Counted from the first letter of the stretch, positions 51,850 through 63,563 are shown. The stretch: 64,000 bases of DNA from Prostheceraeus crozeri (GCA_907163375.1 CAJQUW010007073.1:517700-581699); one strand, 5' to 3'. Program-made: numbers and translations. Notes: a model not told the origin generated them from the letters alone.

Positions 51850-53345
51850 GCTGATTCCAAATCTGGCCTCCGTTTACCAATCCGAGCCTTCATTCGCCTG
51901 GTGGAGATGTATCTTGGGAAATTCTAACTCTATCGTTTTTCGTCAATCTCCCAAAATCTTAAATGGCGTCTCACATCTAAACGAAGACAGATAGGAACAA
52001 GCCGATTCTTTCAGTGAATTTGTCTCACTCTTAGCTTTCAAACGAGCTATCGCACGACAAAATCCGTCCACTGGAAGCCAAAATCGAAGCGAGCTGTCCA
52101 GGGGGGGGGGACTCAGCGAAACTTTTTCTCGCCGATTGACTTGAAACTCACCATACAGATAGAGAATTTCACGCTGATTCCAAATCTGAAATCCGTTTTC
52201 CCATCCGATGCTTCGTTTTGAAGCTAGAGCCCAAAACGTCCCAAATTCTAACTCTGTCGTTTTTTCGCCAATGTCCCAAAATCTTAAATGGCGTCTCACA
52301 TCTAAACGAAGACAGATAGGAACAAGCCGATTCTTTCAGTGAATTTGTCTCACTCTTAGCTTTCAAACGAGCTATGGCACGACAAAATCCGTCCACTGGA
52401 AGCCAAAATCGAAGCGAGCTGTCCAGAGGGGGGGGAGGTCAGCGAAACTTTTTCTCGCCGATTGACTTGAAACTCACCATACAGATAGAGAATTTCACGC
52501 TGATTCCAAATCTGAAATCCGTTTTCCCATCCGATGCTTCGTTTTGAAGCTAGAGCCCAAAACGTCCCAAATTCTAACTCTGTCGTTTTTCGCCAATGTC
52601 CCAAAATCTTAAATGGCGTCTCACATCTAAACGAAGACAGATAGGAACAAGCCGATTCTTTCAGTGAATTTGTCTCACTCTTAGCTTTCAAACGAGCTAT
52701 GGCACGACAAAATCCGTCCACTGGAAGCCAAAATCGAAGCAAGCTGTCCAGAGGGGGGGGGAGTCAGCGAAAACTTTTTCTCTCCGATGGCGTTCAAATT
52801 CACCATACCGATGCAGAATTTCACGCTGAATCCGAATCTGGCCTCCGTTTTCTCATCCGATGCTTCGTTTGGGCGCTACAGACCAAAACGTCCCAAATTT
52901 TAACTCTGCCAAAATTTTGAAGAAACATTTTTTCTCGCCGATTGACTTCAAATTCACCATACCGATGCGGAATTTTACGCTGATCACGAATCTAAAGTCC
53001 GTTTCACCATTCCACCACGCCAACCTAGACGGTCGCCCACGTCACCTAGACGGTCGCCCACGTCAACCTAGGCGGTCGGCCACGTCAACCCATACGAGAC
53101 CAACACATCCGAGTCTCACACTCTGTCGTTTTCGAGGGGGGAGGGGGAGGGGGAGGGGGAGGGGGGGGGAGTCAGCGAACATGTTGTGAACGTGAACCAA
53201 CCTGCCCGGCACACCACGACAGACCACAACCTCTGTCGTTCCAGAGGGGGAGGAGGGGGAGGGGGAGGGGAGGGGGAGGGGAGGTGGAGGGGAGGGGGAG
53301 GGGAGGGGGGCGCGCCGGTCGGGTGTTTGTCACTTTCTTACTACT
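51850..53345. repeat. Right inverted terminal repeat of the Polinton
   Basis: Complement of the left ITR. It holds three copies of the roughly 325-bp module (word TCCACTGGAAGCC near 52067, 52391 and 52717), the 22-bp minisatellite (53020-53090) and two G-rich tracts (53136-53171, 53247-53311) longer than those on the left. Confidence 0.9.
53136..53311. repeat. G-rich terminal tracts
   Basis: GGGGGA-type runs on the plus strand in two blocks, with many groups of four or more G close together, able in principle to form G-quadruplexes. They lie 35-210 bp from the end of the element. The left end has shorter C-rich counterparts. Confidence 0.85.
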
Positions 53346-53351
53346 TCCGTA
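53346..53351. other. Target-site duplication TCCGTA (right)
   Basis: Identical to 27996-28001 and directly abutting the right ITR. Confidence 0.92.
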
Positions 53352-53423
53352 CTATATTTCATTTCCAGAAACTGCTTTATTAACGAGTTGATGAAGTTAA
53401 TGGGATATGAGTTGCTTAATAGA

Positions 53424-53868
53424 ATTTTTGTTATATTTTTAATCTCTATGTCAAACAGTTTGCAGCTTGAGCATCCATTATACGCTCTATGGAACACCCC
53501 TATCACAAGTGTACGTTTCCATTGGATAGGGCAGGTAGCATCATAATTCATTAGTAGACCTGCATGTACTTTTCCTAAAAATCGATGTGGATAGGCCATT
53601 ACTTTTGTCGATTTCAACATCCAAAAATGAAATGAAATTTTTACTTTTCTCCACTGTCAACTTTAAATTGGGGTCTTGTGAATTTTAAAAAGAATGAAAT
53701 TCATCTATGTTCTCAATATTATCAAAAACAACTAATATATATGTTCTCAATATTATCAAAAGCAACTAATATATATCATCGACATACCGTCTATAAAACT
53801 TTGGTGCAAATGCCTCATTCATCCAACTTTGCTAAAGGTTAGAAAGAAAGAAATTTGCTAAACGTAGG
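53424..53868. repeat. Inverted 445-bp duplication within the Penelope-like element, arm 1
   Basis: Nearly identical reverse complement of 54760-55204; by eye only a few differences. The 891-bp spacer holds the RT N-terminal part. Confidence 0.85.
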
Positions 53869-54759
53869 TCCCAATGGTGAGCTCATAAAAACGCCATCGA
53901 TTTGGCGATATACATTACCATTAAAAGATAGACACCCATTGACCGCAAAACCTTACAGCTTTTTGAAAATGGTTTCATTACATTTGGGCTTACTATTGTT
54001 ATTTTCAATATAAACAAGATCTGTAGCTAAATTAATTACTTCTTATACAGGCACGTTTGTAAACAGTGACTCGACGTCAAAACTAAACAAACAATTGTTT
54101 GTGTCAAATTTGTCCTTCGCAACCTCAATTTCTTGAATGAATTGATTAGTTGAGCTAAGCATATACATTGTACTTCGTGTTGATTTGTTTTTTTATTATT
54201 TCGTCCAAATACTCAGCTAAACCGCATGCCGGATTGCCAATGGTGCTAACAATTGGTCTTGCTCCTTTGCTTTTGTTATGAACTTTAATTGTACCATATA
54301 ATTTACCTATTGAACTACCAGATGGTAGTATTCTCTTGAAAGTGCGAATTGGTATTTTCGGCTTTACATATTTGCTCAAAAAGTACGTCAAGCTTCGTTC
54401 ATCTTTACAGAATGGGTGATTATCTTAATTATTTGGGATACCTATCTTTTCAAATTTATCAGTATCATTGACAATAGCATGTATTTTTGCAGTATACTGT
54501 TCATTATCCAGTACCACCACACCGTTGCCTTTATAATACTAACAGATTTTAATACTTTTATTTTTACTTAATCTACTGAGAGTCCTGTGCATCCTTTTAT
54601 TTTCATAGCTATTAGTGATGCTGCTGCGTCCTTCTCGAATTCTTAAGTTATCATTACAAATTCTTGCTCTATGTCTTTCGACAAGTTATAACATGTACTA
54701 AGTGATTTTTCAATTTCATATCGTAATGTATAGACAGATAGACACTTATTTAGATAGAT

Positions 54760-55204
54760 CCTACGTTTAGCAAATTTCTTTCTTTCTAACCTTTAGCAAA
54801 GTTGGATGAATGAGGCATTTGCACCAAAGTTTTATAGACGGTATGTCGATGATATATATTAGTTGCTTTTGATAATATTGAGAACATATATATTAGTTGT
54901 TTTTGATAATATTGAGAACATAGATGAATTTCATTCTTTTTAAAATTCACAAGACCCCAATTTAAAGTTGACAGTGGAGAAAAGTAAAAATTTCATTTCA
55001 TTTTTGGATGTTGAAATCGACAAAAGTAATGGCCTATCCACATCGATTTTTAGGAAAAGTACATGCAGGTCTACTAATGAATTATGATGCTACTTGCCCT
55101 ATCCAATGGAAACGTACACTTGTGATAGGAATGTTCCATAGAGCGTATAATGGATGCTCAAGCTGCAAACTGTTTGACATAGAGATTAAAAATATTACAA
55201 AAAT
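54760..55204 (+). pseudogene. Inverted Penelope-like RT fragment, arm 2
   Basis: Plus-strand copy of arm 1: it again reads KFYRRYVDDIY (near 54830) and HAGLLMNYDATCPIQWKR (from 55008). It starts and ends abruptly at the arm boundaries, as expected of an inverted partial copy, an arrangement known for Penelope elements. Confidence 0.85.
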
Positions 55205-55628
55205 ATTGCCTAATACCGAGACCTCCAGCATCGCATAGATGTGTTGTAAGCAAACACAGGAATAATTAGCAAAGGTTAACTTCACAAACTCATCAAATAT
55301 GTTTTAGACCTCAGGAATATGATGTCCAAGCTGAATCCTTTGATGTAAAATGTTTCGCTGCATTCTTCAATATTTTGAGTATACACTCCGCGCAATACAT
55401 CCCTGATCCAATTACAGACTTGGGCTGCTATCTATTGACCGTGTATTTGCTCCATCTGGAAAAGTGTATTTCTGGGCATCGATTCTGGGTGTCGTTCTAA
55501 ATAGTTTGCTCCCGTATTTGATTTCCTACTGTGGATAACTGAGTCCTACTGATCTATTTATGCAAGCGATGAATTAATAAATGTCCTTTGACAAATACTC
55601 AATGCAGTATGACATCCGGGCAATCGCA
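55205..55628. other. No supported gene
   Basis: Short frames only; no repeat seen. Confidence 0.45.
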
Positions 55629-55631
55629 TAA

Positions 55632-55854
55632 GGCCTCAGCCACACAAAAGCAGCCAAACACTCGTGAAAGCAAAGCAAGCACGAGTGTCCCGAGCAAACG
55701 CGAGAAAACGTATCTCCTCAAGCTATCAATCGCTCTGGTTTGCTTCGCTCGCGGTGTGCAGTCTACAACTGCTGCTATAAAACAACTGCTTTATATTTTC
55801 CGCAGATCGCTTTGCTTGGAAACGCTTGGAAAAGCTCGCAGTGTGGCTGAGGCC
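55632..55854. mobile_element. 223-bp PIF/Harbinger-like MITE
   Basis: The ends are perfect 14-bp inverted repeats GGCCTCAGCCACAC, flanked by TAA on both sides (55629-55631, 55855-55857), the 3-bp TWA duplication of PIF/Harbinger elements. An open frame across it is incidental. Confidence 0.75.
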
Positions 55855-55857
55855 TAA

Positions 55858-57977
55858 GAAACACTTGTCAGAACAACCCGTAATTAAGAAGTTCTTTATA
55901 TCCGGTTCATAATTATATCTTCATGTAAGAAGCACCCGCTGATGTAATAAACTGATAACAGATTGGCTTCAATGATAAAACGTCAGTTTACTCATTGACT
56001 CCTGTTTCCTCTGTGTTCTTAGTATTAGAGACAGTTAGCGAAGAATATTCTGTAAATTTATCGACACAATAAATGTTGAATAAGAAGACATATATGTGAA
56101 GAACTTACTTTCATCTGTTCCAAAATTTGCAAAGATAAATAGAGAGCCCGAAAGATGAAGCTTTCTGGTTGTGAGTTGATACGCTGAATGGTCATAGCCG
56201 CATAAATAGTAAATACACTGTACCTACTAGTTCAATTTCAACCATGTCCATGAACAAAGAGCTTATGTGAATGCTGAGTCGGTATGCAGAGTTCATGACA
56301 TATGACATATGCAGTGAATATGAAACAAATTCTCATTGCTCTTTTCTATTTCTCTAAATGATTATCGGGCTGCACCATTTACACCTTGGTAAACCGAAGT
56401 GCAACTTAAATGATGAGTTCGTAGAATGCCGTATAATACACTGCCGTACAATGCCGTACAATACGTACAATGCCGTACAATACACAAAGAATTTTCCTTT
56501 GATCACGAAACCTGTCTTAAATGCCAGTTCGACTGTTGTAAGAAATCGATTAACGAGCTCCAATGACCTCTGTACATGACATAATCGATATTATCCTGAC
56601 AGATCCATCATCTGATCACCACTTATCTCAAAAATATACATTGGCATTGCATCGAAGTTCAAATAAAGCACATTTTGCGAATCCAAAAATTAGAAAAATA
56701 ACTGAAAACACAAAATAGTTAAAAAAAGTACTCAGTTGAAGACTTTCATTGAATATTTGAGACGGAAGCACCGATCGACTGCTGAATTAATTACTTCGTA
56801 ACATGAGAAAATTTTCCTAGAAAGGAGCTTTGATCACAAGATATGTGCAATCCGCTTTATGACTTCACTTTCCCCTCTAAGATGTTGTCTGCGCCTAATG
56901 AGGCTTTGGTTCGTCTAATTTGCGATGAAGTGCACATTACATGTACAAGATAAGATTGACGCAAGAGGAAATTGGCTTTAATAAATGACTATTTCTATTA
57001 GATATTTTATTTCTAGGTTTTCCACCACATAGCGAGATGATGTATAGCTCATCAACGAGTCCGCGCTAACAAGGACCAGATTCAGCTTATTCAAAGGATG
57101 GAAGCTGGATCTAAAGATCAAAGTGACACAATTTCCGACTCAGAACTATCTAAGATAATAGTGATCAAGAATTGATACTAAGTCACGATGGCAATGATTC
57201 TACGCCTTAGAAATATATTCTAAGTGCGCTGTGAAAAAGACTATGTAAAAATCTAATACAGGCTGATGGAGTTTAAATTTGTATTAGTCAAATAAAACGT
57301 TCATTAACTATTTTTAGCAAAAAAAATGATTGATTCAAGGTCAAAGTATTGTTAAAACACAGCTAAATTTAAAGGCCTTTTTCTTGTAATAAGCTGCCGG
57401 CTTGGATATTGGTTTATGCAATTTACAGATTTTAAGTACATGACTGTTACCGAAATCAGTTGCCAACCCCAGCCGGTACCGATACTCCCATTTAATGCCT
57501 TTGGCCCACGGACTAATTTGATTCTTGTAAAGATTTAGCAATCGCCGCATAACAGAGCAGCAGAAATCATAGAAATTTATAACAACGAAACCTCTGCGTG
57601 CAGAATGGAAGTAAAGCTTCATGTAATACACAATAGTCGAACAGAAATCGCACGCATTTTCACTTAGATGCATTTGTCAACGGAGCAATTCTTCGCGTAT
57701 GACAACCATTGACCAAAAACATAAAGTACTTTTTTCCTGAGTAAAATTGCTTGGGATTATCAAAGAATAACCTGAAGTTGATATTTTGGGACTTTATTAA
57801 GGTAATCGTGCATTACTTAGTATTTCAGACAGCCACAAAGACTAATGTCATAATTTTCACCAAAAAATCATCAAATGTCTATAGATTGTTGATGGCGTGA
57901 TCATGTATGTGATCCTGTTTTTTATCAATAAAAATACTAATTTGAGACATGCTTAAAAGTTAGGTACAGTGTTGTCT
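55858..57977. other. Gene-free stretch with a truncated MITE copy
   Basis: AT-rich without supportable genes. A small palindromic run of GCCGTACAAT units lies at 56429-56475, and a truncated copy of the 256-bp MITE family lies at 57568-57682. Confidence 0.5.
57568..57682. repeat. Truncated copy of the CATAGAAAT MITE
   Basis: Starts CATAGAAATTTATAAC and follows the family to ATTTTCACTTAGATGCAT, then breaks off; the right half is missing. Confidence 0.7.
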
Positions 57978-58024
57978 GCGTTCAACCGCTTTAACTCAAG
58001 TAAAACACGAAGGCTTTGTACAAT

Positions 58025-59291
58025 GTAAGTCAGCGACGTTATATGATGTATTTTTATATTGTTACATGTTCATAGATTATGTTTGCAAAGGCTGATAAAT
58101 ATCAAAAACTACTTCATCATAGAGGAACCAATTATGAAATATCAGTAATATTCTCTTGTTGAAAGCAAACAAATTTTAACTTCGAAAAGTGTAAGTCAGC
58201 GACGATAAATAACGTCGCTGACTTACACGTTCTAATATTCCGTTGGACCATGGCGAGATGTGGACTAAGTGATATCAAAATCTTCGGTGACGGCGTGCCA
58301 AGCCACTTCAAGAATCGCTATATGCTCAGAATGGTGTCTGATAGTATTAGCGCTCAAATGAATGTGACAACTAGTTGGTCATTTTTCGAAACTAGTCACG
58401 GCAAAGGTGTGGCGGGTGCAATTGTTGGGAAGCTGAAGGCTCATGTCCGACGCTTGGTCTTATCGAGACGTGTGCAGGTGAGTTGTGCTGAGGATTTCAT
58501 ATACAACTCGAAACAAGTCGGCGTTAACGTGATTTCATACACGAAAAAATGATGTCTCTGAGGCAATGAAGACATACACGAATGATTGGAGTTTGTTCAC
58601 AATGCAGGTCAAGGACAGTTCCAAACATTTTACAAGACAATTGATTGAGGAAAATATTTGCATAATAAAACAAACATCTCACGTTCGTCGGAGAAAACCA
58701 TCAGTTTAGTAAAGTGATAGCAGCCTTCAATTCATATTGTGTTATTATAGTTTCCTGAATTCAAATGAATACTTCTTATTCTTTAAGTTCACAGTAACTT
58801 GAGTTTGGGGTTCAGAGCTGATATAGAAACAATAATTAGACGAACAAACTCACATTAATGATTTGGAGAACCTTAAAAAGAAAATATTTTTTCTGTAAGT
58901 CAGCGACGAAAAAAATGTGCAAGTCAGCGACGATACAAAAATCAATCTACCACAAGTATATCTAGCTATAAAATTTCGACCATTCAAATGATAACTATGA
59001 TATGCACAAGATATATCCTACAAAAAAATTAACATTCATGCATACAATTCACAGGAATTCCGCTTAATGTAGAAACATCTATAAAATCATTTTTGTGCGC
59101 GTAAGTCAGCGACGTTACTAAATGTCAACACAAAAGTTAGTTGATACATCTTAGAGGTAATTTTTTGATTCCAAGTGAAAGATAGAAGTATAGAATACAA
59201 TTTTAGATGTTCACTTGCTTATGAGTACTTTGATCAGTAATACAAAATTGTGCATAAAAATTAAAAGTCGTGAAAGTGTAAGTCAGCGACG
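58025..59291. repeat. Array of GTAAGTCAGCGACG motifs (copy 1)
   Basis: Occurrences start at 58025, 58191, 58895, 58919 (GCAAGTCAGCGACG), 59101 and 59278 on the plus strand and at 58213-58226 on the minus strand. The 58191 and 58213 copies form a hairpin with 16-bp arms GTGTAAGTCAGCGACG. Spacings of 166, 182 and 177 bp recur. The same set is repeated in copy 2 (60782 to 62049). Confidence 0.9.
58250..58552 (+). pseudogene. Fragment of an unknown transposon-like protein
   Basis: 100 codons from ATG 58250: KIFGDGVPSHFKNRYMLRM, WSFFETSHGKGVAGAIVGKL and KQVGVNVISY. The order DG-S-FKNRY, then W-FF-TSHGKG-DG-G, occurs in uncharacterised invertebrate proteins that I associate with transposons; the acidic D and E could belong to an RNase H-like core. 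The rest of such a protein is absent. The copy at 61007-61192 is frameshifted. Flanking motif clusters suggest both lie in one mobile module. Confidence 0.45.
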
Positions 59292-59326
59292 CAAAGAATT
59301 GTTCTAACGGTTGTATCATTCTACAA

Positions 59327-59556
59327 GCAGAATGGAAGTAAAGCTTCATGTAATACACAATAGTCGAACAGAAATCGCACGCATTTTCACTTAGATGCAT
59401 TTCTCAACGGTTGTGTAATTGGATTAGAATCAGTCACATGTGCAATTCAAAGCTTTTCATTGGTGGCTGATGCCCCAAATTAGTTCCTCCGAATGTGCCG
59501 CAACTTTGAGTCTATTTCCATTCTAGTCAACTTCCGATAAACAATCTATTTCTATG
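59327..59556. repeat. Copy of the CATAGAAAT MITE, left end missing
   Basis: Matches 22760-22986 in order and ends with TTTCTATG. The duplicated version is 62083-62313. Confidence 0.75.
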
Positions 59557-59876
59557 GCTGAAATTACATCCTTGTGCAAATTAATTGAAACAACACTACA
59601 TTAAGCTATATCCATATCTTTCTTCTTTCTTACATCTCGACTTATTCGAATAAGTATCAATACTCCACTTTCATGAGATTGAATAGTGTAGATATCTTTC
59701 ATTTTCAAGTAATCATTCAATCCTTCATCACATTGTAAGTGCTTACACCATTTGAATTTAAATTCAAATTTTCATAGAAATTGTCATATTGACTATATTT
59801 GGTTGTGTAGAGAGGTTTCTCTTACGTTGATTCTTTACAAACCGAAATCTTTTCTGAACCATTTTCTATCGACGTT

Positions 59877-60420
59877 ATGGATGGTTCACCAGCGAAACGT
59901 ATTAAGATCATTACTTTAAAAGAGAACACATCAAAAACGTACCGACAGATTGCTTCAGTTGTTGGGGTGAGTCTTTCTTCTGTCAGTCGCATCATCCGTC
60001 TTCATTGCAAGACTGGTTCAATCTCACCAAAACGGGCGGGTCGCTGTGGCCGTAAACGGAAAACTGCGTCCAGAGATGATGCTTATCTATTGCGTGAAAG
60101 TGTAAAGGATCCACGGAAGTCGAGTGATGACCTCAACAGAGACTTACAGAGCAAAGGAATTAAAATCAGCTCCTCTACTGTAAGGCGACGGTTGTTAGCG
60201 GCTGGTCGAAAAGCGCGTCGTCCTGTCCGAAAGCAGCTTCTGACAAGAAGAATGAAGCAGAAACGTCTTAACTGGGCCAGAAAGTATCGACATTGGACAA
60301 AAGAGAATTGGAGGAACGTTCTCTTTAGTGATGAAAGCCATATGTTTGTCCAAGGGCAGCGCAGTCAACATGCTAGGAGATCAGATGGTGAGGTGATACG
60401 AGATTCCCATAGTAGTGAAA
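59877..60420 (+). pseudogene. Truncated Tc1-like transposase (copy 1)
   Basis: From ATG 59877: an N-terminal HTH (YRQIASVVGVSLSSVSRII), a GRCGRKRKT hook, a second HTH (GIKISSSTVRRRLL) and the first catalytic motif, WRNVLFSDESHMF. After VIRDSH the protein is cut by unrelated repetitive sequence (GGTACATG words), so the second D and the E are missing. It cannot be catalytically active. The copy at 62636-63186 has two further frame breaks. Confidence 0.8.
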
Positions 60421-60424
60421 ACTG

Positions 60425-60660
60425 TGCCCTACTTCCGAGGGATAGGTACATGGATGGGTACATGTACAATTTAGTGTTATCAATAGGAACATGGATAGGT
60501 ACATGTATAATTCAGTGTTATGAATAGGAACATGTATGACATCTGTTTTACTGGATAGGTACATGTGTTTAGTACACTCGGTTGAGTACATTGTGTGTTC
60601 GGAACGTCTATGATCGAACTTGTGCGACTTGGTTCTGAGTACTTGGGTACGTACCGATAG
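60425..60660. repeat. GGTACATG-rich degenerate minisatellite
   Basis: Units with ATAGG(T/A)ACATG recur at about 60441, 60483, 60495, 60525 and 60556, interspersed with AGTGTTAT. The duplicate is at about 63205-63400. It interrupts the Tc1 fragment. Confidence 0.6.
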
Positions 60661-60734
60661 ACGTCCGTTGTTTGATTTTGAATGGGTTTGCTCAATTGCG
60701 ACTATTGTGACTATTGCAACCATTGTAACCATTA

Positions 60735-63491
60735 GCGTTCAACCGCTTTAACTCAAGTAAAACACGAAGGCTTTGTACAATGTAAGTCAGCGACGTTATA
60801 TGATGTATTTTTATATTGTTACATGTTCATAGATTATGTTTGCAAAGGCTGATAAATATCAAAAACTACTTCATCATAGAGGAACCAATTATGAAATATC
60901 AGTAATATTCTCTTGTTGAAAGCAAACAAATTTTAACTTCGAAAAGTGTAAGTCAGCGACGATAAATAACGTCGCTGACTTACACGTTCTAATATTCCGT
61001 TGGACCATGGCGAGATGTGGACTAAGTGATATCAAAATCTTCGGTGACGGCGTGCCAAGCCACTTCAAGAATCGCTATATGCTCAGAATGGTGTCTGATA
61101 GTATTAGCGCTCAAATGAATGTGACAACTATTGGTCATTTTTCGAAACTAGTCACGGCAAAGGTGTGGCGGGTGCAATTGTTGGGAAGCTGAAGGCTCAT
61201 GTCCGACGCTTGGTCTTATCGAGACGTGTGCAGGTGAGTTGTGCTGAGGATTTCATATACAACTCGAAACAAGTCGGCGTTAACGTGATTTCATACACGA
61301 AAAAATGATGTCTCTCAGGCAATGAAGACATACACGAATGATTGGAGTTTGTTCACAATGCAGGTCAAGGACAGTTCCAAACATTTTACAAGACAATTTA
61401 TTGAGGAAAATATTTGCATAGTAAAACAAACATCTCACGTTCGTCGGAGAAAACCATCAGTTTAGTAAAGTGATAGCAGCCTTCAATTCATATTGTGTTA
61501 TTATAGTTTCCTGAATTCAAATGAATACTTCTTATTCTTTAAGTTCACAGTAAACTTGAGTTTGGGGTTCAGAGCTGATATAGAAACAATAATTAGACGA
61601 ACAAACTCACATTAATGATTTGGAGAACCTTAAAAAGAAAATATTTTTTCTGTAAGTCAGCGACGAAAAAAATGTGCAAGTCAGCGACGATACAAAAATC
61701 AATCTACCACAAGTATATCTAGCTATAAAATTTCGACCATTCAAATGATAACTATGATATGCACAAGATATATCCTACAAAAAAATTAACATTCATGCAT
61801 GCAATTCGCAGGAATTCCGCTTAATGTAGAAACATCTATAAAATCATTTTTGTGCGCGTAAGTCAGCGACGTTACTAAATGTCAACACAAAAGTTAATTG
61901 ATACATCTTAGAGGTAATTTTTTGATTCCAAGTGAAAGATAGAAGTATAGAATACAATTTTAGATGTTCACTTGCTTATGAGTACTTTGATCAGTAATAC
62001 AAAATTGTGCATAAAAATTAAAAGTCGTGAAAGCGTAAGTCAGCGACGCAAAGAATTGTTCTAACTGTTGTATCATTCTACAAGCAGAATGGAAGTAAAG
62101 CTTCATGTAATACACAATAGTCGAACAGAAATCGCACGCAGTTTCACTTAGATGCATTTCTCAACGGTTGTGTAATTGGATTAGAATCAGTCACATGTGC
62201 AATTCAAAGCTTTTCATTGGTGGCTGATGCCCAAATTAGTTCCTCCGAATGTGCCGCAACTTTGAGTCTTATTTCCATTCTAGTCAACTTCCGATAAACA
62301 ATCTATTTCTATGGCTGAAATTACATCCTTGTGCAAATTAATTGAAACAACACTACATTAAGCTATATCCATATCTTTCTTCTTTCTTACATCTCGACTT
62401 ATTCGAATAAGTATCAATTACTCCACTTTCATGAGATTGAATAGTGTAGATATCTTTCATTTTCAGGTAATCATTCAATCCTTCATCACATTGTAAGTGC
62501 TTACACCATTTGAATTTAAATTCAAATTTTCATAGAAATTTGTCATATTGACTATATTTGGTTGTATAGAGAGGTTTCTCTTACGTTGATTCTTTACAAA
62601 CCGAAATCTTTTCTGAACCATTTTCTGTCGACGTTATGGTTGGTTCACCAGCGAAACGTATTAAGATCATTACTTTAAAAGAGAACACATCAAAAACGTA
62701 CCGACAGATTGCTTCAGTTGTTGGGGTGAGTCTTTCTTCTGTCAGTCGCATCATCCGTCTTCATTGCAAGACTGGTTCAATCTCACCAAAAACGGGCGGA
62801 TCGCTGTGGCCGTAAACGGAAAACTGCGTCCAGAGATGATGCTTATCTATTGCGTGAAAGTGTAAAGGATCCACGGAAGTCGAGTGATGACCTCAACAGA
62901 GACTTACAGAGCAAAGGAATTAAAATCAGCTCCTCTACTGTAAGGCGACGGTTGTTAGCGGCTGGTCGAAAAAAGCGCGTCGTCCTGTCCGAAAGCAGCT
63001 TCTGACAAGAAGAATGAAGCAGAAACGTCTTAACTGGGCCAGAAAGTATCGACATTGGACAAAAGAGAATTGGAGGAACGTTCTCTTTAGTGATGAAAGC
63101 CATATGTTTGTCCAAGGGCAGCGCAGTCAACATGCTCGGAGATCAGATGGTGAGGTGATACGAGATTCCCATAGTAGTGAAAACTTGTGCCCTACTTCCG
63201 AGGGATTGGTACATGGATGGGTACATGTACAATTTAGTGTTATCAATAGGAACATGGATAGGTACATGTATAATTCAGTGTTATGAATAGGAACATGTAT
63301 GACATCTGTTTTACTGGATAGGTACATGTGTTTAGTACACTCGGTTGAGTACATTGTGTGTTCGGAACGTCTATGATCTAACTTGTGCGACTTGGTTCTG
63401 AGTACTTGGGTACGTACCGATAGACGTCCGTTGCTTGATTTTGAATGGGTTTGCTCAATTGCGACTATTGTGACTATTGCAACCATTGTAA
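60735..63491. repeat. 2.76-kb tandem duplication, copy 2
   Basis: Second copy, ending near 63491 where the sequence departs into the RING gene's upstream region. It differs from copy 1 by small indels that break both ORF fragments (61007-61192 shortened; Tc1 fragment split at about 62790 and 62970). Confidence 0.92.
62636..63186 (+). pseudogene. Truncated Tc1-like transposase (copy 2)
   Basis: Duplicate of 59877-60420. The start codon context is kept (62636), but an extra base near 62790 and extra bases near 62970 change frame; the segment from 63014 again reads WARKYRHWTKENWRNVLF and FSDESHMF. Confidence 0.75.
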
Positions 63492-63563
63492 TCAAGATGA
63501 CAGTCACATTGATTTTCCTTTTTACGTAGACAAACTATGCTATAAATATGAGATAGTTGTTTG

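Larger units (their letters stand above)
28002..53345. mobile_element. Polinton/Maverick (adintovirus-like) element, 25.3 kb
   Basis: Bounded by inverted repeats starting AGTAGTAAGAAAGTGACAAA and by the 6-bp duplication TCCGTA. It carries the diagnostic set: family B polymerase (36053-39502), integrase (46311-47399), packaging ATPase (48293-48910), hexon-like capsid protein (44535-45812), protease (44073-44535, broken) and minor virion proteins. Subtracting the inserted LINE (about 2.5 kb) leaves about 22.9 kb, on the large side for the family. Polintons are self-synthesising elements and also endogenous relatives of adintoviruses. Several genes here are frame-broken, so this copy is probably no longer fully competent. 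Confidence 0.95.
53346..54759 (-). pseudogene. Penelope-like retroelement, RT domain (interrupted by Polinton)
   Basis: Minus-strand segments in order: KGNGVVVLDNEQYTAKIH (RT N-terminal, about 54530-54440), PSGSSIGKLYGTIKVH and GARPIVSTIGNPACG (54391-54155, RT fingers typical of Penelope-like elements), a palm with KFYRRYVDDIY (near 53800) and HAGLLMNYDATCPIQWKR with HRAYN (53620-53430). Frames are broken by several stops. The ORF then runs into the Polinton and resumes at 28001. Penelope elements encode an RT plus GIY-YIG endonuclease. Confidence 0.85.
57978..60734. repeat. 2.76-kb tandem duplication, copy 1
   Basis: Begins GCGTTCAACCGCTTTAACTC; the same start recurs at 60735, and the copies remain nearly identical throughout (rare substitutions and 1-3-bp indels). 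It contains the 14-bp motif module, an ORF fragment, a MITE copy and a truncated Tc1 transposase. Confidence 0.92.

Noticed and set aside
28002-53345. A prokaryotic prophage or integrated bacterial contaminant
   Set aside because: Spliceosomal introns, a chromodomain integrase, TATA/Inr promoters, AATAAA signals and insertion in a Penelope element all indicate a eukaryotic element.
55588-55857. An 89-codon ORF
   Set aside because: It spans a MITE with perfect 14-bp TIRs and TAA duplicates; the frame is incidental.
57978-63491. A CRISPR array from the repeated 14-bp motif
   Set aside because: Spacing is irregular, one copy is inverted, repeats are short and there are no cas genes; the genome is eukaryotic.
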